DNA of 64,000 nucleotides from Rubinisphaera margarita (GCF_022267515.1 NZ_JAKFGB010000007.1:62001-126000), one strand, 5' to 3'; shown: positions 1-10,366, counted from the first letter of the stretch. Notes: generated by a model from the letters alone, not told the origin. Program-made: numbers and translations.

Positions 1-171
1 GTTTGGCGTCTCGATGAGCGTATCGCCGTAGCAGCTGAACCAGCCACTCACGTCTTCCAGATAAATCCAGAGAACGTTGGGACGATCGGCAGCATTCGCC
101 GATGACACGCAGGATGCGACCAGAACAAGAGTGAGAAGAATGGTTTTCACGAGCGGCTCTTTCATAGGCAT
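1..171 (-). CDS. sulfatase, N-terminal part (runs off the window)
   Basis: The first 57 codons of a minus-strand gene whose remainder lies before base 1. Seen: a short basic N-terminus, a hydrophobic signal-peptide core ending in an Ala-rich cleavage region, then the alkaline-phosphatase-superfamily opening A-D-R-P-N-V-L-W-I with an acidic pair (E-D) where sulfatases hold their first metal ligands, followed by a G-D-x-x-I-x-T-P-N segment typical of family S1 sulfatases. The catalytic Cys/Ser motif would lie beyond the edge. ATG at 171 is used; an in-frame ATG at 165 is equally possible. It lies 38 bases downstream of the next sulfatase on the same strand, so the two probably form an operon of exported sulfate-ester hydrolases. 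Confidence 0.85.
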   Translation of the reverse strand, partial: MPMKEPLVKTILLTLVLVASCVSSANAADRPNVLWIYLEDVSGWFSCYGDTLIETPN

Positions 172-209
172 GAGATCAGGGATCTTCGGCGACGTGCGGT
201 GGACTTCGA

Positions 210-1679
<1,470 letters not shown>

Positions 1680-1913
1680 TCGGAAGGCTTTCTATTGAAG
1701 GCGACGAGCTCGGCGAAAGTCGAAACTCGCGTGTCGCGGTCGAATTCGGAAACTTCAAGCCCGGACTCCCGGAATGGCTCCGGGGATCAGGCTTCTGCGA
1801 GGCCGAGACTTTGAATCGGACCGAAACCGTGATAGATATATGTCGATTCTCTGTTATGACCAAGGCTACGATTACCCCACCCACGGCTGATTTTCAAGAC
1901 ACCCGGATATTTC

Positions 1914-2912
1914 ATGCAAACGGCTGCCCGTCGATACTTCACTCATTTGATGACCGCGATCGGCCCGCTGATTGCGCTCGGGGTCGTGGTGATGCTGTTC
2001 GGCATTGCCGACGCCTATCAGCCGAACGGCGGGAAGTTTCTCAGCTTCAGCAACATGCAGCGGATGTCGGTCAACATGGCGACCGTAGCCGTGGCGGCTC
2101 TGGGGATGACGTTCATCATCATCGCCGGCGGGATCGATCTTTCGGCGGGAACGGCGATGGCGCTCTGCGCCACGGTGCTGGCGTACTGCCTGAAAGAAGA
2201 CATGGCCCCGTCTCTGGCGTTTGGGCTCTGTCTGCTGACCGGCTGCGTGTGCGGTCTGATCAACGGCATCCTGATCAGCAGCCTGAGGATGATTCCGTTT
2301 ATTGTGACGCTGGGGACGATGTCGATTTATCTCGGCGTGGCGAAGCTGATCGCCAAAGAAACGACCGTCCGCCCGAACCGCCTCGAACAGGTGCCCGAGT
2401 GGATGCGGCAGTTCCTGAGCACGCGGGACGACGCCCTGGTCTTCGGATTGCCCTTCGGGGTCTGGATCGCGCTCATTCTTTCGCTCATTGTCGCGGCGAT
2501 CCTCAAGTACACCGTATTCAGTCGGCATGTCTTCGCGCTCGGCTCGAATGAGAACACGGCCCGCCTGTGCGGTATTCACGTGACGCGAACGAAGATTCTC
2601 GTCTACGCCGTGGGGGGGCTGTTCATCGGGATGGCCGGGCTGTTTCAGTTTTCGCGGCTCTCGGTCGGCAATCCGACCTCCGGGCTGGGGAAGGAACTGC
2701 AGATCATCGCCGCGGTGGTGATTGGCGGAGGAAGTTTGAGCGGAGGGAGCGGGACCGTGCTCGGAACTCTGGCCGGGGCGGGAATCATGGCGGCCATTCA
2801 GAGCGGCTGCACTCAGCTTGGGATCAGTAACCCCCTGCAGGATATGATCTTAGGGGGAATCATCATCACCGCTGTCTTCGTCGACCAGATCCGCCATCGC
2901 CGCTCGAGCTGA
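1914..2912 (+). CDS. sugar-type ABC transporter permease (RbsC-like)
   Basis: A 332-residue inner-membrane permease of the branched-chain amino acid/ribose class (BPD_transp_2). Seen: about eight to ten hydrophobic helices, the diagnostic segment I-I-A-G-G-I-D-L-S-A-G near residues 68-78 (the family has G-G-I-D-L-S-V-G), the cytoplasmic loop A-L-G-S-N-E-N-T-A-R-L-C-G-I that contacts the ATPase, and the glycine-rich G-G-G-S-L-S-G-G-S-G segment near residue 275. It should form a channel with an ATPase and a periplasmic sugar-binding protein, but neither is next to it: the upstream gene is a divergent sulfatase and downstream is a sigma factor. The partners may lie elsewhere in the genome. Confidence 0.9.
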   Translation: MQTAARRYFTHLMTAIGPLIALGVVVMLFGIADAYQPNGGKFLSFSNMQRMSVNMATVAVAALGMTFIIIAGGIDLSAGTAMALCATVLAYCLKEDMAPSLAFGLCLLTGCVCGLINGILISSLRMIPFIVTLGTMSIYLGVAKLIAKETTVRPNRLEQVPEWMRQFLSTRDDALVFGLPFGVWIALILSLIVAAILKYTVFSRHVFALGSNENTARLCGIHVTRTKILVYAVGGLFIGMAGLFQFSRLSVGNPTSGLGKELQIIAAVVIGGGSLSGGSGTVLGTLAGAGIMAAIQSGCTQLGISNPLQDMILGGIIITAVFVDQIRHRRSS

Positions 2913-3040
2913 AACTCGCCGGGCACTTTCGGCGGGAAAATTCTTCGATTTTTCAGAAATTGGATCAATCTCTGGAAATATTCTGCAGTGCTTGCGCATT
3001 GATTAGTTAACCCGGCCCCGCCAACCATCCACACCATGAT

Positions 3041-3610
3041 ATGACAGACCCTGTGGACAACGCGAAGGCGGGGGAAGACTCTCCCCGGTCCTTCGATGCT
3101 GCTGAGCTCTATCAGCGACACGCAGCCGGGTTACGGATGTTTCTTCTGAAGCAGCTGCACGATCCCAGTCAGGTCGACGATGTGCTTCAGCAGACCTTCC
3201 GGAGATTTCAGGAACAGAAAACAAAAGCGAGTCAGAACGGCGATTCCTTTCACATTCATGCCGGCTGGCTTTATCAGGTTGCGAAGAATGAAGCTCTCCT
3301 GGTTCACCGGAAGCAGGCGAGAAAGAAGAAACACGAGCCCCGGATCGCCAGCTTTCTGGTCCAACTCCGTTCCGGGGATCGTGACTTACTCATCGAAGCC
3401 GAGCAGGCCAAGCGTGTGCAGGACGCCTGCCAGAAACTTCCGGAGATTCTTCGACGCGTCGTGGAATTGCGGATTTACGAAGATATGAAGTTCGTTGAGA
3501 TCGCGGAGTTCCTCAAACTCCCCCAGGGAACTGTCCTCTCTCGGATGGCCCGGGCTCTCAAGATTCTCAGAGTGGCTCTCAGTGATATGAATTCCGGCGA
3601 CGAAGAGTAG
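3041..3610 (+). CDS. ECF-type RNA polymerase sigma factor
   Basis: A 189-residue sigma-70-family factor of extracytoplasmic-function type. Region 2 spans about residues 25-90 (Y-Q-R-H-A-A-G-L ... D-V-L-Q-Q-T-F with the following G-W-L-Y-Q-V-A-K-N). Region 4 spans about 125-180 with L-P-E-I-L-R-R-V-V-E-L-R, then a helix-turn-helix reading F-V-E-I-A-E-F-L-K-L-P-Q-G-T-V-L-S-R-M. No region 1 or 3. It is followed after 60 bases by an anti-sigma-like membrane protein, which suggests it is held inactive at the membrane until a signal arrives, and then by exported and DUF1549-type genes that are the likely regulon. The A+T-richer 128 bases upstream probably hold its promoter, but I could not identify boxes with confidence. 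Confidence 0.9.
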   Translation: MTDPVDNAKAGEDSPRSFDAAELYQRHAAGLRMFLLKQLHDPSQVDDVLQQTFRRFQEQKTKASQNGDSFHIHAGWLYQVAKNEALLVHRKQARKKKHEPRIASFLVQLRSGDRDLLIEAEQAKRVQDACQKLPEILRRVVELRIYEDMKFVEIAEFLKLPQGTVLSRMARALKILRVALSDMNSGDEE

Positions 3611-3670
3611 CCGAAAGCGAAGAACGATCCCTTCCCGCGGCGAAAGACGCCTTTACACAGGTCCACGGCG

Positions 3671-4264
3671 ATGTCCGAAGCTGATTACGAACTGCAGGCC
3701 CTCCGCTATTTGACCGGCGAACTCACCGGCAGCGAACAGGAGCATTTTGAGCATCTGCTCGTCGATAACGAACGAGCCGCAGAGGCATTCGGAGACACGG
3801 CTCGCATTCTGGATGCCCTTACCGCTTGCCGAGAAACGGTGCCTGCCGAACGGAAGTCCGTCGGTTCGTCCCGAATCCGCTTCGACGGATGGCCTGGCGT
3901 GCTCCTGGCAACCGCGTTGACATTCCTCATCGGCCTGTTCGCCGGACGGTACTCCGTCCAATCGCCGACGGATGCTCCGACTGTGGTGAATGCCGATCCC
4001 GCCCCAATCCCCGCTTCAGCTACTCAGAATCGGACCGCCCTGATTGCTGCGGCGTGGATTGACCTGCAATCAGACATCGGCAGCGATGAGATTCAGGTAT
4101 CGGTGCTTGATGAGATTGATTCGGACTACGACAGCCTCGCCAGCGAGGCGACTGACGCAGAAGAACTCAACGTACCCAACTGGATGATCGCGGCTCTCGA
4201 GTCGCAGCAACGCTCCCCTGCACTTCCGGAAGCTTCGGACGATGCCCCGCAGGAGGCGCTCTAA
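3671..4264 (+). CDS. single-span membrane protein, probable anti-sigma factor
   Basis: A 197-residue protein with a cytoplasmic helical N-terminus (A-L-R-Y-L-T-G-E-L-T-G-S-E-Q-E near residues 12-26). This matches the opening of anti-sigma and zinc-finger-type anti-sigma domains (x-Y-L-D-G-E-L) but lacks the His-Cys-Cys zinc ligands. One transmembrane helix lies at about 77-93. The outer part is Pro/Ala-rich, then acidic. Position directly after an ECF sigma gene and only two bases before the next gene supports a role as its membrane-bound antagonist. This is inference from topology and context; no family-defining catalytic residue exists to confirm it. Confidence 0.65.
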   Translation: MSEADYELQALRYLTGELTGSEQEHFEHLLVDNERAAEAFGDTARILDALTACRETVPAERKSVGSSRIRFDGWPGVLLATALTFLIGLFAGRYSVQSPTDAPTVVNADPAPIPASATQNRTALIAAAWIDLQSDIGSDEIQVSVLDEIDSDYDSLASEATDAEELNVPNWMIAALESQQRSPALPEASDDAPQEAL

Positions 4265-4266
4265 CC

Positions 4267-4854
4267 ATGAAGACGTGGCTATTCACTCTTCTCTGCGTCG
4301 GTGCCCTGGTCCTTCCACCTCAGTCGTGCGAAGTTGGTCTCGCTGAGAAAAATGCTCCCGGCGACATGGGCGAGATCACACCGGAACGCGAAGCGGCTGC
4401 TCTGAAATTCGTGGAACTGCATCACTCGGAACTGCGTGATCTACTGAACTCGCTGCGTGACGCCGACAGAAAACAGTTCACACGAGCGATTGAAGATATC
4501 TTCCGGGTCAGCGAACGGCTGGCCCGAATCAAATCCCGCTCCCCGGAGCGGTATGAGATCGAACTTGATCTCTGGAAGGCCAATTCCCGGTTGAATCTGC
4601 TCATCGCTTCGCTGCCGATGGCGGAAAAATACGACGCGGCCATGAAAGAAATCGAACGGGCGATCGCCGAGAAGCAGAATCTTCAGCTCAGATTGTTGCA
4701 GTCCGAAGAACGGGCGGCCCAGCAGCGACTCGAACGGGTTCAGAAATCCATCGCCGAGGCGAAGAAGAGCAACAAAGACGATATCGCCAGACAGCTTCAG
4801 CGAATTCGAAAGTCGTATCCTCCCGCCCAGCGGAATGAACAGGCCGGACCGTAG
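4267..4854 (+). CDS. exported coiled-coil protein of the sigma-factor operon
   Basis: A 195-residue protein with a signal peptide or lipobox-like N-terminus (the hydrophobic run ends near S-C-E). The mature part is almost entirely charged helix, with predicted coiled coil from about residue 45 to the end, rich in E, R, K and Q. No enzyme motif is visible. The gene begins two bases after the anti-sigma-like gene, so translation is probably coupled. The helical, periplasmic, sensor-like character recalls the CpxP/ZraP class that partners stress sigma systems, but there is no clear LTxxQ motif. It could be a periplasmic input or a structural partner of the next gene. Confidence 0.7.
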   Translation: MKTWLFTLLCVGALVLPPQSCEVGLAEKNAPGDMGEITPEREAAALKFVELHHSELRDLLNSLRDADRKQFTRAIEDIFRVSERLARIKSRSPERYEIELDLWKANSRLNLLIASLPMAEKYDAAMKEIERAIAEKQNLQLRLLQSEERAAQQRLERVQKSIAEAKKSNKDDIARQLQRIRKSYPPAQRNEQAGP

Positions 4855-4931
4855 ACCCCGGCTCGCAAGCGGACACTTTTCTACCGAACATTATCGCTTC
4901 CATTTGTCGTGAACTTATAAGGACGTTGGTT

Positions 4932-7562
4932 ATGCAAATGCGATTGCTCGCTCTCGCGTTGGGGCTGTCCCTGCCGCTGGCACTGGAAACCGCCAGCCGG
5001 GCGGACACCATTCCGTCCATCGATCAGCGGTTCAACGAGAACTGCACTGAAGTGCCGGATTTCCAGCGGCACCTGCTTCCCATGATGAGCAAGATCGGCT
5101 GTAACGGCCGCTCCTGCCACGGCTCCTTCCAGGGACGAGGCGGGTTCCAGTTGTCCCTGTTCGGTTACGACTTCAACATGGATCACAAAGGTCTGTCGGA
5201 ACGCATCGACACCGAAGATCCGCTCGAAAGTTATGCCCTGCACAAAGCCACCAATGTCGAAGAGCACGAAGGCGGCGAACGGATTGTCAAAGACAGCTGG
5301 CAGTACCACGTCTTTCTGAAGTGGATCGCGTCGGGTGCCCAGGGAGCCGAGAAGCCCCACAAGCTCACCCGACTCGAAGTCACTCCCAGCGAGATCGTCT
5401 TCCAGAAGTCCGGCCAGTCTCAATCCGTGAATGTGGTTGCCGTCTGGGAAGACGGAACTCGCGAAGATGTCACGCCCCTTTGCCGCTTTCAGTCGAACGA
5501 TACCTCGATCGCAGAAGTCGATGAGAACGGCAAAATCACAGCCGCCTCGGTCGGCGACTCGCACGTCGTGGTCTTCTATGACAACGGCATCTACGCAGTC
5601 CCCGTGATCCAGCCGGTTAGCGACAGGGTCGGCGACAAGTACCCGCAGGTCGCGGCTCCGACCCGGGTCGATGAACTTGTTGTCGAGAAACTGCGCAAAC
5701 TGGGCGTTGTCCAGTCCGATGTCTGCACCGACGAAGAGTTCCTGCGTCGTGTTTCGCTCGATATCGCCGGCACGCTGCCGACCCCGGAACAGGTGCTTGA
5801 GTTCGCCAAAGACACGAATCCCCACAAGCGTAATGCTAAAATCGATGAACTGCTCGAAACCCCCGCCTATACGGCCTGGTGGGCGACACGACTGAACGAC
5901 ATGACCGGCAACACGGTCAACCAGCTCAATAACGTTTCGTACGACAACAACAAAGTCACTCAGGAATGGTTCGAGTGGGTTCGTCTGCGAGTCGAACGCA
6001 ACGTGCCCTACGATAAAATCGTCGAAGGCATCGTCCTGGCTTCGAGTCAGCGTGAAGACGAAACCTACGAAGACTATTCGGCCCGGATGTCCGAGACCTT
6101 CCGCGACGATTCGTGCCAGTCGTTCGCCGAACAGGATTCACTGCCGTATTTCTGGGCTCGTCGTAACTTCCAGAAAGACGAAGACCGCGCCATTGGCTTC
6201 GCTTACACATTCCTGGGAATTCGCATTCAATGTGCCCAGTGTCACAAGCACCCTTTCGACCAGTGGACCCAGGAAGACTTCACGCAATTCCAGCCGGTCT
6301 TCGCCCGCACTCGCTATTCTGCGAACGGAACCGACCGAAAAGAATACCAGAAGCTGCTCGCCAGCATCGATGTCGACGAGACGCTTCGCGGCAACCAGTT
6401 GCGACGCGAACTGGCCAAAGAGTTGAAGAAGGGCAAAGTCGTGCCGTTCCCTGCTCTCATCGATACGCCTCCTCGCACCTCTGGTCGCAACAAAGGCAAA
6501 GCTCCTCAGCAGACTGCTCGCATGCTCGGCGGTGATCCATTCAACCTCAATGAGTACGACAATCCCCGTGAACCGCTGATGCAGTGGCTGCGGACCGATG
6601 TGCAGGATCTGTTCGCCAGAGCCTTCGTGAATCGCGTCTGGGCCAACTACTTCCATCGCGGCATCGTCGAACCCACTGATGACCTGAGCATGGCCAACCC
6701 GCCAAGCAACGCCGCCTTGTTGGATCACCTCACTCAGGGGTTCATCGCCAGCAGCTTCGATATGAAGTGGCTGCACCGCGAGATCTGTAACAGCCGGACT
6801 TATCAGCTTAGCTGGCAGCCGAATGAAACGAACATCCACGACGATCGAAACTTCGGTCGTGCGGTGCCTCGACGAATTCACGCCGAAGTGGCGCTGGACG
6901 CGATTGCTCAGGCCACCTCGGAATCGGAAAAGAACTCGTCCTACCTCACCAGCCTCGACGGACGGGCAATCGCGATCCCGGGCAGTGGTCAGGGACGCGG
7001 AGGGAACAACTACGCCCTCACGATCTTCGGCAAGTCGGCTCGTGAGAACAACTGCGACTGCGAACGCTCCAGCGAACCGACACTGCTGCAGACCCTGTAT
7101 CTCAACAACGACAACGAACTGCTTTCTTCGATTGAATCGCGCCGCGGTTGGCTCGACGAACTCGCTCGCGAGTGGAAAGTCAGCAGTCCGGCAAAGAGCA
7201 ATAAAGAAGCTCGTCCGGCCAACTACGACGAAGTCATCGCCCGCTACGAGAAGTATCTCGCCAAGGTGAAGAAGCAGGACGACCCGAAGAAGATCCAGGA
7301 AGTGAAGTCCCGGCTGCGAGCCTATCGTGAGAAGTACGGAGATTCCGAAGAAGCCCAGCCTGCCGAGTCGACAAAAGTCGCTGCAGTGGACTACAAGGAT
7401 GCCGTGCAGACCGCCTACCTGAGGACACTCAGCCGGCAACCCTCGGAATCCGAACTGGCCACAGCCGTCGAAGCGATCCGAACGGCGGAGTCCCCGCTCG
7501 TAGGGATGCGGGATCTGCTCTGGGCACTGCTGAATACCAAGGAATTCATCGTCAACCACTGA
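4932..7562 (+). CDS. DUF1549/DUF1553 protein with cytochrome-like and Ig-like domains
   Basis: An 876-residue exported planctomycete protein. Start: ATG at 4932, because AAGGA at 4919-4923 is well spaced; an in-frame TTG at 4926 lies too close. Domains: signal peptide (about 1-24); a haem-like C-N-G-R-S-C-H at 57-63 with four residues between the cysteines; a BIG2-type Ig fold at about 145-225; DUF1549 at about 245-470, containing C-A-Q-C-H near 434; and DUF1553 at about 550-870 with F-V-N-R-V-W. Family knowledge: such proteins are encoded beside DUF1501 proteins in Planctomycetes and are presumed exported, possibly redox-active; the function is unproven. It lies 72 bases before a DUF1501 gene and downstream of an ECF sigma unit that may control it. 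Confidence 0.92.
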   Translation: MQMRLLALALGLSLPLALETASRADTIPSIDQRFNENCTEVPDFQRHLLPMMSKIGCNGRSCHGSFQGRGGFQLSLFGYDFNMDHKGLSERIDTEDPLESYALHKATNVEEHEGGERIVKDSWQYHVFLKWIASGAQGAEKPHKLTRLEVTPSEIVFQKSGQSQSVNVVAVWEDGTREDVTPLCRFQSNDTSIAEVDENGKITAASVGDSHVVVFYDNGIYAVPVIQPVSDRVGDKYPQVAAPTRVDELVVEKLRKLGVVQSDVCTDEEFLRRVSLDIAGTLPTPEQVLEFAKDTNPHKRNAKIDELLETPAYTAWWATRLNDMTGNTVNQLNNVSYDNNKVTQEWFEWVRLRVERNVPYDKIVEGIVLASSQREDETYEDYSARMSETFRDDSCQSFAEQDSLPYFWARRNFQKDEDRAIGFAYTFLGIRIQCAQCHKHPFDQWTQEDFTQFQPVFARTRYSANGTDRKEYQKLLASIDVDETLRGNQLRRELAKELKKGKVVPFPALIDTPPRTSGRNKGKAPQQTARMLGGDPFNLNEYDNPREPLMQWLRTDVQDLFARAFVNRVWANYFHRGIVEPTDDLSMANPPSNAALLDHLTQGFIASSFDMKWLHREICNSRTYQLSWQPNETNIHDDRNFGRAVPRRIHAEVALDAIAQATSESEKNSSYLTSLDGRAIAIPGSGQGRGGNNYALTIFGKSARENNCDCERSSEPTLLQTLYLNNDNELLSSIESRRGWLDELAREWKVSSPAKSNKEARPANYDEVIARYEKYLAKVKKQDDPKKIQEVKSRLRAYREKYGDSEEAQPAESTKVAAVDYKDAVQTAYLRTLSRQPSESELATAVEAIRTAESPLVGMRDLLWALLNTKEFIVNH

Positions 7563-7634
7563 TCGTGGATCACTTGTCACACATTTGCTTCAAGTCGGCA
7601 TTCATTTCCAATCATATTTCTGGGAGCTCGAATC

Positions 7635-8936
7635 ATGGCATTACATCGGACCTGCGACGGAGCCAGACGGCGTGATTTTCTCAAGGTCGGTGCTCTGGGC
7701 CTTTCCGGCCTTTCGCTCGGGAATTATCTCAACCTGACTCAGGCCGGCGAAATCCGCCAGGGCGCCAAAGCCAAGTCGGCGATTTTCATCAATCTGCCGG
7801 GCGGTCCGACTCACATGGACACGTTCGACATGAAGCCGGACGCCCCGTCGGAGTATCGCGGCGAGTTCAACCCCATCGACACCAATGTCTCCGGCATCCA
7901 GATCTGCGAGCATCTGCCGAATCTCGCCAAGGTGATGGACAAGTTCGTCATTCTTCGAGGGGTCTCTCACACGCTGGCCGCTCACCAGCTCGGTTCGGAG
8001 TACATCAATACCGGAAACCGCCCGCTTCCGGCTCTGGAATTTCCGGGTTATGGTGCGGTCGTTTCCAAGGAACTGCCGACCCGTCCCGAACTGCCACCGT
8101 TCGTTTCCATTCCGAATACTGCCCAGCGCCCCGGTTACCTGGGCGTGCAGTACGCGCCGCTTCACACGGGAGCCACTCCGCGTGCCGGGCAGAAGTTCAG
8201 CGTGCGTGGTCTGGAACTGCGGAACGGACTGACTGTGACCGACGTCGAACGCCGCGCGAACCTGCGTCGCGATCTGGATCAGACGTTCCTCCAGTTCGAG
8301 AAGAATAACGACCTGCTTCGCGGCCTGGACCGCTTCTCGCAGCAGGCCTACGACATGATCACCTCACCACAGGCCCGCGATGCCTTCGATGTCAGTCAGG
8401 AGTCGCCTGAGTTCGCCAAGATGTTCGGTGAGTCGCCCTTCGGTCAGAGCTGCCTGCTGGCAACGCGGTTGATCGACAGTGGAGTCCGTTTCGTTTCGAT
8501 CGCCACCGGCGGTTGGGATACGCACCGGGATAACTGGAATAACCTCAAAACCCGTCTGTTGCCTCCGTTCGACGAATCGCTGGCCGCACTGTTGGCCGGC
8601 CTGGAAATGAAGGGCCTGCTGGAAGAAACTGTTGTTCTCGTCTCCGGCGAGTTCGGGCGGACGCCTAAGATCAACAACGAACGTGTCGGTCGCGATCACT
8701 ATCCGCGGGCCATGTTCATGCTGATGGCCGGAGGTGGCATCTCTGGCGGTCGCGTGATCGGTGCCAGCGACGACAAAGCCCTGGGGCCGCTTAACGAAGC
8801 GATCACGCCGGACGATGTCGCCGCATCCTTCTACCATGCTCTCGGCATCGACCACGAGAAGGAATACCACACGAACACCGGCCGGCCGGTCATGATCGTC
8901 CGCGACGGTCATGTCCTTTCCGAACTGTTTGCTTAA
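7635..8936 (+). CDS. DUF1501 protein (Tat-exported)
   Basis: A 433-residue protein with a twin-arginine signal, R-R-R-D-F-L-K near residue 12, and a hydrophobic stretch after it. The body has the sulfatase-like fold markers of DUF1501: N-L-P-G-G-P-T-H-M-D-T-F-D-M-K-P near residues 52-67, G-G-W-D-T-H near 290, and S-G-E-F-G-R-T-P near 337. It is preceded by GGGAGCTCGAATC and is the standard partner of the DUF1549/1553 gene upstream. Enzymatic activity is unknown; family resemblance to alkaline-phosphatase-like enzymes suggests hydrolase ancestry. A 10-bp perfect hairpin follows 29 bases after the stop codon. Confidence 0.92.
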   Translation: MALHRTCDGARRRDFLKVGALGLSGLSLGNYLNLTQAGEIRQGAKAKSAIFINLPGGPTHMDTFDMKPDAPSEYRGEFNPIDTNVSGIQICEHLPNLAKVMDKFVILRGVSHTLAAHQLGSEYINTGNRPLPALEFPGYGAVVSKELPTRPELPPFVSIPNTAQRPGYLGVQYAPLHTGATPRAGQKFSVRGLELRNGLTVTDVERRANLRRDLDQTFLQFEKNNDLLRGLDRFSQQAYDMITSPQARDAFDVSQESPEFAKMFGESPFGQSCLLATRLIDSGVRFVSIATGGWDTHRDNWNNLKTRLLPPFDESLAALLAGLEMKGLLEETVVLVSGEFGRTPKINNERVGRDHYPRAMFMLMAGGGISGGRVIGASDDKALGPLNEAITPDDVAASFYHALGIDHEKEYHTNTGRPVMIVRDGHVLSELFA

Positions 8937-8964
8937 GCTGCGAAACTGATCGTTCAGATCCTTC

Positions 8965-8996
8965 GGGCCGATCGTATGTACCGATCGGCCCTTCTT
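8965..8996 (+). terminator. rho-independent-type terminator after the DUF1501 gene
   Basis: A perfect 10-bp stem (GGGCCGATCG at 8965-8974 with CGATCGGCCC at 8982-8991), a 7-base loop, then TTCTTA. It separates the sigma-factor/DUF1501 operon from the small exported protein that begins only 26 bases later. The T-run is short, so partial read-through is likely. Confidence 0.7.
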
Positions 8997-9021
8997 AGTG
9001 CTTCCTTTTGAGGAGACGTTG

Positions 9022-9555
9022 ATGCGACATCTTGGGCAGTGGTCAAAAGCAGTTGCAGTATTTGCTATTATGGGGATCTTAGTCGGTTCCGTGAGCGCGG
9101 ACGATGCCGCCAAGAAGAAGGGGAAAGACAAAAAGAACGCGAAGAATGTCCCGCAGGTTCTGCAGTTGCCCGATTCGATCGAACTGACGGCTGATCAGAA
9201 GAAGGAAGTGAAGGAGATTCAGGACAAGTACACCGCCCGCGCGACCGAGAATCGCGAGAAAACCATGGAGCTGACGCCGGTCGAGATCCGTAAGCAGCGG
9301 GCTGAAGCCACAAAAGCTGCCAAGGAAGAAGGCAAGACTCAGGCTGAGATTCGCGTCATCCTCAAGGATCTCGACAGCTCGCTGTCCGCCGACACCGTCG
9401 CCAAACTGGCCGAACTGCGGAAAGAATCGCAGACGATCAAGACCGAGTTCCTGGCCGAAGTGCGTAGCGTCCTGACCGACGAGCAGGCCGAACAGCTCCC
9501 GAAGGTTCGTGAGCCGAAGAAGAACGCCAAGGGCAAGAAAAAGAAGGCTGAATAG
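9022..9555 (+). CDS. small exported LTxxQ-like helical protein
   Basis: A 177-residue exported protein. ATG at 9022 is chosen over an in-frame GTG at 8998 because GAGGAG at 9010-9015 precedes it and the signal peptide then starts properly. After cleavage near V-S-A-D-D the protein is very basic (K-K-K-G-K-D-K-K), then helical, with two LTxxQ-like elements (L-T-A-D-Q-K-K near residue 54 and L-T-D-E-Q-A-E near 156). Family knowledge: LTxxQ proteins (Spy/CpxP-like) are periplasmic helical dimers acting as chaperones or sensors, and planctomycetes encode many. The C-terminus ends in a lysine-rich tail. It has terminators on both sides, so it is probably a single transcription unit. Confidence 0.75.
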   Translation: MRHLGQWSKAVAVFAIMGILVGSVSADDAAKKKGKDKKNAKNVPQVLQLPDSIELTADQKKEVKEIQDKYTARATENREKTMELTPVEIRKQRAEATKAAKEEGKTQAEIRVILKDLDSSLSADTVAKLAELRKESQTIKTEFLAEVRSVLTDEQAEQLPKVREPKKNAKGKKKKAE

Positions 9556-9593
9556 CCAACACCCGAGCCCCACGCGGTGATCATTCAAGTAGC

Positions 9594-9629
9594 AGGAAGC
9601 CGGCCCATCGAGGCAGGCTTCCTCTTTTT
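9594..9629 (+). terminator. rho-independent terminator
   Basis: Stem AGGAAGCC (9594-9601) with GGCTTCCT (9616-9623), a 14-base loop, then CTTTTTA. It lies 38 bases after the stop codon of the small LTxxQ-like protein. Confidence 0.8.
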
Positions 9630-9799
9630 ATGCGCATTGCTGTTCAGTACGTTGCCGAAAATCTGCGTTGCCTCCATCAGCAAAATTCACTACAAATCGC
9701 CCAGCTCCGCGTGGGGACGCCGGAGCGGATGTGGAGGTTCTTCTGTTGCCGGCAAGGCAACGGAAATCCTTCCCCGAGACAAGATTCAGGGAGCGATAA

Positions 9800-10366
9800 A
9801 TGCAGGGACGCATTGCCGGTTTTTTCATGACGATCTTTATGGCGCTGCCGCTGGCCGCCATTCCCCTGATGTCGATCTTCGGCATCCCGCAGTTCGACTC
9901 ATTCGCTTCAACGGCCGATGAAACTGCATTTCTGCTCGAAGATCCTGCTTCCGAGTCTTCGGCTCCCGGTTGGGACGACTCCCCTGCTCCCGCATTCAAT
10001 GAATCCCAGCCGACGGGATCGGAAGCGGGCCCCTTCGACTTTCCGGCAACTGGATCGGCTCCCGTTCAGACTGCCGGGCTTGATGGCCCCACTTCGATGC
10101 CGATTAATCACAATCAATCTCCGACCGGCAAGTTGACCTGGGAACAGTCGCTGGCGCGACTGGCCGAGTTCGGAATCTCGGAGTACCGCGTTCAACCCGG
10201 ACTCCAGCCCGGCACAACGCACTTCGCCTGTTATTCACGGCAATCGGGCAGCGCGACCGTTATTCGCTTTGAAGGCGAAGGAGCAACGCCGCTCGAAGCG
10301 ATCCGCAAGACACTCGACCAGGTCGGTCCCTGGTTCGCCTCCAGCTCTTCCCTTTCTTCTTTCTAG
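9800..10366 (+). CDS. exported or membrane-anchored orphan with low-complexity linker
   Basis: A 188-residue protein I do not recognise. Seen: an N-terminal hydrophobic helix (about 7-28), a Ser/Pro/Ala/Asp-rich linker of low complexity (about 45-110), and a compact C-terminal domain (about 112-180) with W-E-Q-S-L-A-R-L-A-E-F-G-I and F-E-G-E-G-A-T-P-L-E-A-I, ending in a serine run. CAGGGAGCGAT precedes the ATG. The stop codon TAG is the first TAG of a palindromic repeat terminus (TCTAGAGC at 10362-10369), so the present C-terminus may have been reset by that element. No function is proposed. Confidence 0.65.
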   Translation: MQGRIAGFFMTIFMALPLAAIPLMSIFGIPQFDSFASTADETAFLLEDPASESSAPGWDDSPAPAFNESQPTGSEAGPFDFPATGSAPVQTAGLDGPTSMPINHNQSPTGKLTWEQSLARLAEFGISEYRVQPGLQPGTTHFACYSRQSGSATVIRFEGEGATPLEAIRKTLDQVGPWFASSSSLSSF

